Shown: piece by piece, positions 57,418-64,000 of the stretch
How the letters are laid out: the number at the start of each line of letters is the position of its first letter
Position numbering within the stretch: position 1 is the stretch's first letter
NCBI GenBank assembly: GCA_026874595.1
Contig: CM049306.1
Location: 110,558,142 to 110,622,141 of the forward strand
Length of the DNA stretch: 64,000 nucleotides
Direction: 5' to 3'
From: Sipunculus nudus
Taxonomy: Eukaryota > Annelida > Sipuncula > Golfingiida > Sipunculidae
Notes under the pieces: generated by a model
What the model was told of the DNA's origin: nothing
What the model saw: the letters and a program-made list of their open reading frames with translations, nothing else
Database searches by the model: none
Position numbers and translations under genes: made by a program

Positions 57418-59496
57418 CATTCAGGTGTACACTTTATGTTGCATTTAGGTGAAATTTTCAAAATAACTGCACATGTGAAAGTCTATGTTGCTTAAACAAA
57501 CCTTCCCCTCAGGAACCCAGGAACAAATTTTCAGAGCACAAACTTGAACCGCACTGGTTTAACCAGATGATGTATATTGTTGGCAAAGCTTTGTCTATGG
57601 ACACTTCATGTTTAACAGAAGTTATAAAAAACTGAATGGGTATATGTAAAACACTAATTATGTGAATAATATACTCAGTTATTCTGTTCACTGACCAACA
57701 TAATTCATGAATGGAATAAGTATTTTTACACTTTGATCCTTGGCCTGCAAATGTGATAAATATAAAAATTTTATTTTTGGTAAATAAACCCTGAAACACT
57801 TGTGAACCTTCTCTGTTTTGCTGGAGAGTTTTACCTTCTAAAATACCGGGAAACATAACACTGGCCTTAGAAAAGTAAATTTACAGGGAAAACCAATTTG
57901 ACAGGATATTAAAGTGGCATATTTTTTGTATACGGACACTTCATGAACCATAATGTAGGTATAATCAATGAATACATCATAAATAAAGTATCAGACAGAA
58001 GAGAATCACTGTTACGCAAATGTAAAAGTAATGACAGTACAGACCAGAAATAAACATAACCATAATGATCTATTTATAAGCCATATATAAGTTAGTGCAG
58101 CAGGTACTAAACAATGTCATTTTATCCTTAATGATGGTAACTGAAAGAAGTATCATATGTGAACCTCTAACACTTAGATGAAGCATCTTATTTTTTCTGA
58201 TACTTTTTCTAATAATTCCAATCATGTTTGAATAACATGATTTTATCATGTAAAATTGTAAACCTTTGCTCTTTAATGTATACGGACCTTATGCATCATA
58301 TGTCTTGATTTTGGTTGATAAAGAACATACAACTTGTTCAGATTAAAAGAAAGTTCTTCATTTGATGTCTATCCATATCCTTTCAAATAACCTGCCTTTA
58401 TAAACTTGATTATATTTTACCTAAATAACCATTGTTCAAACTTTAAAAAAAAAAAACATAAATGCATAATAATCAAATTTGTGTTAATTCTTAAGCAAAA
58501 GTGGTTTTTCAACTTCCTCTATAAACAATGGTTAGAAACCCCTTTTATAAATAAATCTTATATAAGATTCAGTGTTCAGATTGAGAAATTGACTTAAAAT
58601 GCAGCATAATCTAATGCTGTTTATTCTTAAGTGTCAAAGACACTTTGCAAGTCTGATACCAGTAGTTTAATGATTGGTTAAGAATAACAACTGATGACCT
58701 TGCTAATTCATAATAAAGAATGGATGTTCTTCATCCTACCATGTGTAATGGGCATTAAATACTTAATATGTTACACAGTATTCATACTCTGCTGATCCAC
58801 TGATGGTGGTAAAAAAACTGGGATCTTTTTATTAACTTTTGCTTTTTAAGATACCTGGGTAACAGTAAGTACTAAAATTTCCAAAGAAATGTTTCTGAAG
58901 AACATGTATATTCACTTGAATGTGTAATTGGCATCAAGTACATGAATATATTACAGGGTGCTTTGCACATAAAAACTTGAATGTTCTGATCTTCTGATAA
59001 TGGTAAAAAAATTAGGATTCATGTGTTTGCTTAAATTTTTTTTTTAATAATTCCCAGATAATTTAATGACAGTTTGGCTAATAAATATTTCTGTTTTTGC
59101 TGTAGATGGAGACAATAGCTATAAAACTGAGCCTATTACCTAGTTTGGTTTCCTCATTTAAAATGACATATAGGGTAAAGTCATTCTACATAACATTAGC
59201 ATATCAGCTGTAGTGTTGTACACTTTTTAATTCTTGACTAGCAGCTTCTAGTTTTTTTCTTTAAATTGAATGTGCATATTTCATAAAATGCATATGTGAC
59301 CACAGACATCCCCAGTCCCAGGTGTCATTTTGTATAAGGGTATTATTAATAAAATAAAAAAACAAAAACAATTGCAACACAGTGAACAACCTACATTTGA
59401 CATATTAAAAGTATAACTTTTTTTTCATTTTATATATTCAGGTCATAGTATAATAAGTTTTGTAAAACAAAAGTGTACACCTGAAATTGAACTAGG
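57416..59496. mobile_element. 2.08-kb non-autonomous DNA transposon with terminal inverted repeats
   Basis: Left end TGCCTAGTTCACATTCAGG; right end, inverted, CGCCTAGTTCAATTTCAGG; similarity continues through TGTACACTTT. It interrupts an 83-bp repeat unit, with TACT on both sides (ATTACT|TG... and ...CG|TACTGAG). The interior has several TATACGGACACTTCATG-like motifs and no transposase. Confidence 0.7.
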
Positions 59497-59551
59497 CGTA
59501 CTGAGAGTTGTGTCCATTTGGCAACTTTATCTGGTTATCTATGAACTTAAA

Positions 59552-59870
59552 CACCCGAAGGGTCCTGCACGCACCTTGACAGGTATTATCCAAGATGCTA
59601 AAGAGGCAGGCCAGAAACAGATTGCCGGAATGCGGAATCATGTTACCAGTGGTGTAAAGTGTCCAACTTGGTTGACGATGCTTAATTACTTTGACTTTCT
59701 TAATGGCTTTGGATTTTACTTTCTTAATAACATTTGAAAAGATTACATTGATGGTGTCCTACATGGTTTGCAGAAAACTTTACTAAGCATGTGGTTTGGA
59801 CAAGAACATGAATCACAGCTCTACAGCCATGCTGAGGAAAGTAGATCTTGTTGATCAGAAACTTGCCAGT
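59552..59870 (+). pseudogene. second tnp2-type transposase fragment
   Basis: Corresponds to 53238-53530 of the larger relic, with about one change in ten bases: GPARTLTGIIQDAKEAGQK, RNHVTSGVKCPTW, YFDFLNG. A short insertion follows FLNG (FGFYFLNN) before DYIDGVLHGLQK. Similarity stops abruptly after CTTGCCAGT. It is fused on its left to the 83-bp repeat. Confidence 0.8.
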
Positions 59871-61410
59871 GGTCGCATTTCACAAGGTGGTCCAAAAATG
59901 GGTCTAAATACCATTTTTCGAAAAAAAACTTGATATGGACAACCTCAACCAAAGGTCTATTGAAAAAAGTAATGTCCAAGATCAAAACCAATTTATTTAC
60001 CAAATATGGTATAAAAACCATATTTGTATACTATATAATATCATATAAAGGTACAACTTCAAACTGCTGTTTTTCCCATTTGTATTTTTTACAATAATCT
60101 GCTGTATCTTATGAATATATAAAATATTTCACTGAAATATCGGTGAAGGATTTACAGAAAACATCTTTGTCATTAACCTCTAAACTTTTGTTAGGCCACA
60201 TTGATATGTTCATAGGTATGAGAGTCACAGTTTTAGCTACATGTTTTTGTCAAACAACAAACATTGAAAGTGGTAAATAAATAATTGAAAACATGGAATC
60301 ATTCTAATTTCATATTTGGACTTTAGGTACACAAATGTACATAAACAAGGTCTAACATCAAATAATATGACCAAAGATGTACGGGCATGATATCTTGGTG
60401 GACAGTAATGTCCATAATGAGGTCTGACCTTTCAGGGTGAAGTGGCACTACTATATACTAAAGGAAACCATGGTGTAAAAATGCCTTTTGTTTTACCTGT
60501 TGATTGACCAAGATTTCATGTCTCGTTGGAAATATAAATAGTACCAAATGAAAACATTTAATACTTAAGTTTTCATATCCTTTTGTAATGCAAGTGTTGC
60601 GTCAGATGAAAAAAAATTAGAGGACCAGGCCATTAAACAAATTACTCATAAGCATAACCTTTGTGCGAGTGATCTTGACCGTCTGATGTTACTTTCTGAT
60701 TAAATTCATACAAATGAATGGGTATAAAGTTTGTTCTGAAAAACAATGTGTTCATGGGCCAACATTTTGTTCAATCGAGTTTACCGCACACAAACATTAA
60801 TTCTTTTTCTAATTTTTTCAGTAAAAATGTTTACATGCAAATGAGCACTGGATCCTTGGACCATTGTTTTTCCTCCACAGCTCTATCCTAGATTTACTAC
60901 CACTTATAATGATGATGGCTGCTCTGATAAATAAAGAGTGAATGGAGATATAATTCCTCAATCCAGTAACATGCTGATAAAAAAGTAGTTATTTAAGAAA
61001 TAAATATGGTGTTACATTTCATTCACTGATTATCAGGAGTCTGCTTTTTACACTTGCATGACAGGTAGAAGTCCATATATATATTTAATTAAAGCTGTGA
61101 GATGGACTCAAAAAGCAAAAATTACTTGACTAGTTGAAATGTTTGGGCAAAGTAGCAGCAAACCTCTCTTCAAATTTATCAATAATTGGTTGAGACAGAA
61201 ATTGAAATTGAGACAGATGGTGTAAAACAAGCAATGAGCAACAGTATTTTGTTTACTAATCCTGAAAGAACTACTTATGAGCATTGTGTAATGAAAAATT
61301 TAAAACAATATTATTACTTTTGAGCCCTCTAGCAAGAATTTGAAAAATTCATGTCATTTCTGAAAAATGAAAGGGGACAACATTACCTTCTAGGGCGATC
61401 AGGGTTGTTA
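59871..61410. other. no gene recognised
   Basis: AT-rich sequence with no clear element ends, exon or RNA gene. Confidence 0.5.
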
Positions 61411-62755
61411 TTTTTAGCTCAGCTGACTATAAGTCATCTGAGCTATAATCTTGGTCCATTGTCCGTCCGTCCATAGAAATGGCACGTTTTGAAACCGTAA
61501 GACCTAGGAATCCATAATTCGGCATAATGTTAGATGTCCCAAAGATCTCCTACAAAGCCGAAAAATGGGTCTTTGCGACTTCGATCCTTTGAGAAATTAA
61601 GGAAAGACTTCAATTTTTTATCAAAACCCTATTTTCACACTTCAGGACCGCCTAATATCAAAACCACTTATCTGTTTTTCCTCATATTTGCCATAAATAT
61701 TCCTCTATGTAGTTCCTATATACATGCCAGGAATAAGGTCTGTATTAAATAATTTAAAAAAGTTATGGGCTCAAACATTATGCATTTTGTAAAAAATCAG
61801 GAAAGATAATTGATCACTTAACACAAAACATGTTAAAGCTAAGGAATTTTTTCCAGTAATATAACTTAAATTAATCAAAATTAAATTGTATACCCAAAAT
61901 TAGATCAAAATCTTTTAAATTTTTTAAAATATTAGCAAAAATAAAAAATTGGTACCTTAAATTTTGCCAAACTTTGGCCAAGGCACGTTTTTTTCTTGTA
62001 AGCACTGTAGATTTAATTTTCACAGCATGTACACCTAAGGATTTAATCTGTTAATTCTGAAATTTGACAATACAGGCTGCATTATTAGCCTAGTTATTGA
62101 ATATTTTTGGAGGCTCTTGTTGTATTCCCTCACATTGTCAAGCAGTCCACTTTGGTCACTGCAGGTCATTCACTGCAGCTCTCTATGCTCCCCACGTTAA
62201 ATAAATTCTTTTTGATAGGACTTGGACAATTTTGATTTTTTTAAAGAAAAAAATTTCAGGAATTTAATCCTAATATTCAAATGTGATAAAATATTAGGAT
62301 CTAATGTAAGTGCTAACTGACAAGATTTAAGAAGATATAAATACTTTGTAGCATTTCATTCATATCTCTTAAAGTTGGCGGGGCCTAGTTGTGAATAACA
62401 CTGTTAACTTGGTATTAAAAATAGGAATATTGGTCAAACTTTGTGGGATTAATTTTTAACTCATATGGCCATATATTTAACTTTTGAAAACTTAATTACC
62501 TTCACACATGATTTGTTTATGAAATGTTACTTTTATATAACACTTACTGTACTTGTTCCCTTGTTGCATCACTAAATGGTTTAGCTCATGTCCATTATTC
62601 TATAATTTACAGAGTTTCATTTTAGCAGGGCCATTTTCTCATAGCTTTTCTAATGATAATATACATGAAAAACCCAAAGAAAGAAAAATATTTTGCAGTT
62701 ACTAATATTTTCCAAAATTCAGCTGAGCGATGTGACCTGTGGGTCCCTTTTTTGT
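61411..62755 (+). mobile_element. H1-family element, copy i, about 1.35 kb
   Basis: 5' TTTTTAGCTCAGCTGACTAT at 61411. 3' CAGCTGAGCGATGTGACC at 62719-62736, then GGGTCCCTTTTTTG. A compact copy with one conserved block and no tandem core. Confidence 0.75.
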
Positions 62756-63080
62756 TTTAAAGACTTTTTTTAAAGACTTTAACAAATAGCACTTAAACAT
62801 AGTCAATACTGGTACTTGTTCAACAAAAAAACTGGTAGTATATGGTTACTGCAGCATTTGACTGCTAATTAAGCTCTATGTAGGTTTTTAACGGGTCAGT
62901 ATATCACAGAGGACATTAAGAAATTATATCAACAAGTAACTTTGGGCGTGCTGCTGACTCTGGATTTTTCTACAGCTACCTGTAAATAGCAGGACTAAAA
63001 AAGGAGATTGTTCTTAGCTTTCTGTTGATGTATAGAACAGGCACATAGTCATTCAACAGAGGCAACAGCATAAGCTTTTT

Positions 63081-63244
63081 TTTTATGCCCCCGCCACAAA
63101 GTGGCCGGGGCATATAGTTTTACCCATGTCCGTCATTCCGTCATTCCATCATTCCGAAATCAAACAGTTGTACGGACTTTTTTTCGCAATGCCTGCAGAT
63201 ATTGGCCTGATATTTGGTGTGGGCAGATAATGACCAGTTATTAC
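63081..63244 (+). mobile_element. P-family element, copy c, cut short by a Ngaro-like insertion
   Basis: Starts TTTTATGCCCCCGCCACAAAG and includes the first part of the ~180-bp unit (GCCTGCAGATATTGGCCTG). It breaks at GACCAGTTA, where other copies continue ACAGATAGAG. Confidence 0.75.
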
Positions 63245-64000
63245 AATTATTGAACAGAGGTCAATAAGCTTTTTATGGGTCGACTGGTAGTCCATTTACT
63301 CCAGCGGATAATTGTTCAAATTAACCGCTTGAAGTAGTCCGGTTACATATGATGTATCCTGTTGCTACCGTCAGCCGTCTGGGCCAATCACGCTCTGGTA
63401 CTACTTTTCTTCTGCGGTCGCAGTACCGCCGTTATGCATAACAATAAATAGGGGGAGGCCGGGTGGGACGGCAACATTTTTTCCACAACTGCTGATTGAC
63501 AACTAGTTTACATTTGGATATTTACGACATCGCTACTACAGCTGCCAAGAAACGACCTCATTTGGCCTGCTATTATACAACGAAGGATGCGAGACGCCCT
63601 GATATTTCCACCGCTTGGATCGGCCCCGACGACAACACAACTGGCTCAACACCATCACACTATTCACAGGGACAAAAACAGCATCGTTCCAACAAAGCAT
63701 AGATCCGACTTAATTATAAGGTACAGTAATCAATTGCCTTCAATTTATCAACCTATAGCTTAAACCCCCCACGTCGTCTAAGGGATCGTAAGTTACTAAG
63801 AAAAGGAGCTCAGATACCGTCGATCAGGACGATCGGACACTTATCAAGATGGCGGCGTTTGTTTATAGTAGCACCCTCATTTTGGGAGCCTCAGAGTCCC
63901 GTAGGCTTAACGAGCAGTTGTTAAAGGATCCTAAACCCCCCCTCAAACAAAATTTTGGTTTCGACGAGGATACCGTCAAAATACACGTTCATGGTACGGG
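63245..64000 (+). mobile_element. second Ngaro-like element, 5' end, runs off the window
   Basis: The start ATTATTGAACAGAGGTCAATAAG resembles the A1 terminus of the first element (ATTAGTGAACGCAGGTCAATAAG). About 600 bp of leader precedes an SGNH frame at 63849, the same spacing as in the first element (about 585). The body differs enough to be another subfamily. The frame at 63496-63702 is leader sequence with no known domain. Confidence 0.75.
63849..64000 (+). CDS. SGNH/GDSL-type hydrolase, partial (N-terminal ~50 residues)
   Basis: Starts AAGATGGCGGCG. MAAFVYSSTLILGASESRRL then QNFGFDED and HVHGTG parallel the first element's protein (LILGASE, NFGFDES, NIHGVG). The block I Ser and block II Gly are kept. 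Cut by the window edge. Confidence 0.8.
   Translation, partial: MAAFVYSSTLILGASESRRLNEQLLKDPKPPLKQNFGFDEDTVKIHVHGT

Overview
This window is AT-rich, repeat-dense animal nuclear DNA. Evidence for an animal: a spliced gene with GT-AG exons in a consistent reading phase, copies of a ceramide glucosyltransferase exon, a tyrosine-recombinase (Ngaro-like) retrotransposon, a tnp2-type transposase relic, and several families of non-autonomous elements with tandem-repeat cores. The mix looks lophotrochozoan, probably a mollusc such as a bivalve, but that is inference. There are no bacterial-type operons, tRNA, rRNA or CRISPR arrays that I can see. Most short open frames are chance.

Layout. 1-10,140: a coiled-coil-like 90/103-bp minisatellite, split into two halves by a 7.2-kb element (family H1) that itself holds a 5.6-kb insertion flanked by TTAA. 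10,140-12,360: sparse sequence with two candidate minus-strand exons. 12,762-20,000: a complete Ngaro-type element on the minus strand, with split direct repeats A1...B1-A2-B2 and genes in the order SGNH hydrolase, gag, RT-RNase H, tyrosine recombinase. Its pol is dead, while its SGNH frame is open. 20,000-22,900: an intergenic stretch with a 102-bp palindrome-rich array. 22,942-40,722: a 12-exon minus-strand gene of unknown function. All exon phases agree and the total is 1,605 nt, but there is one in-frame TAA at codon 477. Two of its exons are duplicated in place, and its introns are full of mobile elements and a large foldback. 40,800-51,100 (plus strand): tandem segmental copies of one ceramide glucosyltransferase (UGCG) exon, one open and two broken, separated by elements. 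51,869-54,547: a decayed tnp2/CACTA-like transposase, with a second fragment near 59,600. 54,600-63,240: more H1 and other elements. 63,245-64,000: the 5' end of a second, plus-strand Ngaro-like element, again led by an SGNH hydrolase frame and running off the window.

Two recurrent non-autonomous families (called H1 and P here) share one architecture: an 11-bp motif at the left terminus that recurs inverted a few tens of bases inside the right end, a small right-end hairpin, insertion among T runs, and tandem-repeat cores. That is the plan described for Helentron/Helitron2-derived elements. All gene models, splice sites and element boundaries were read by eye from the sequence; no alignment or search was run.
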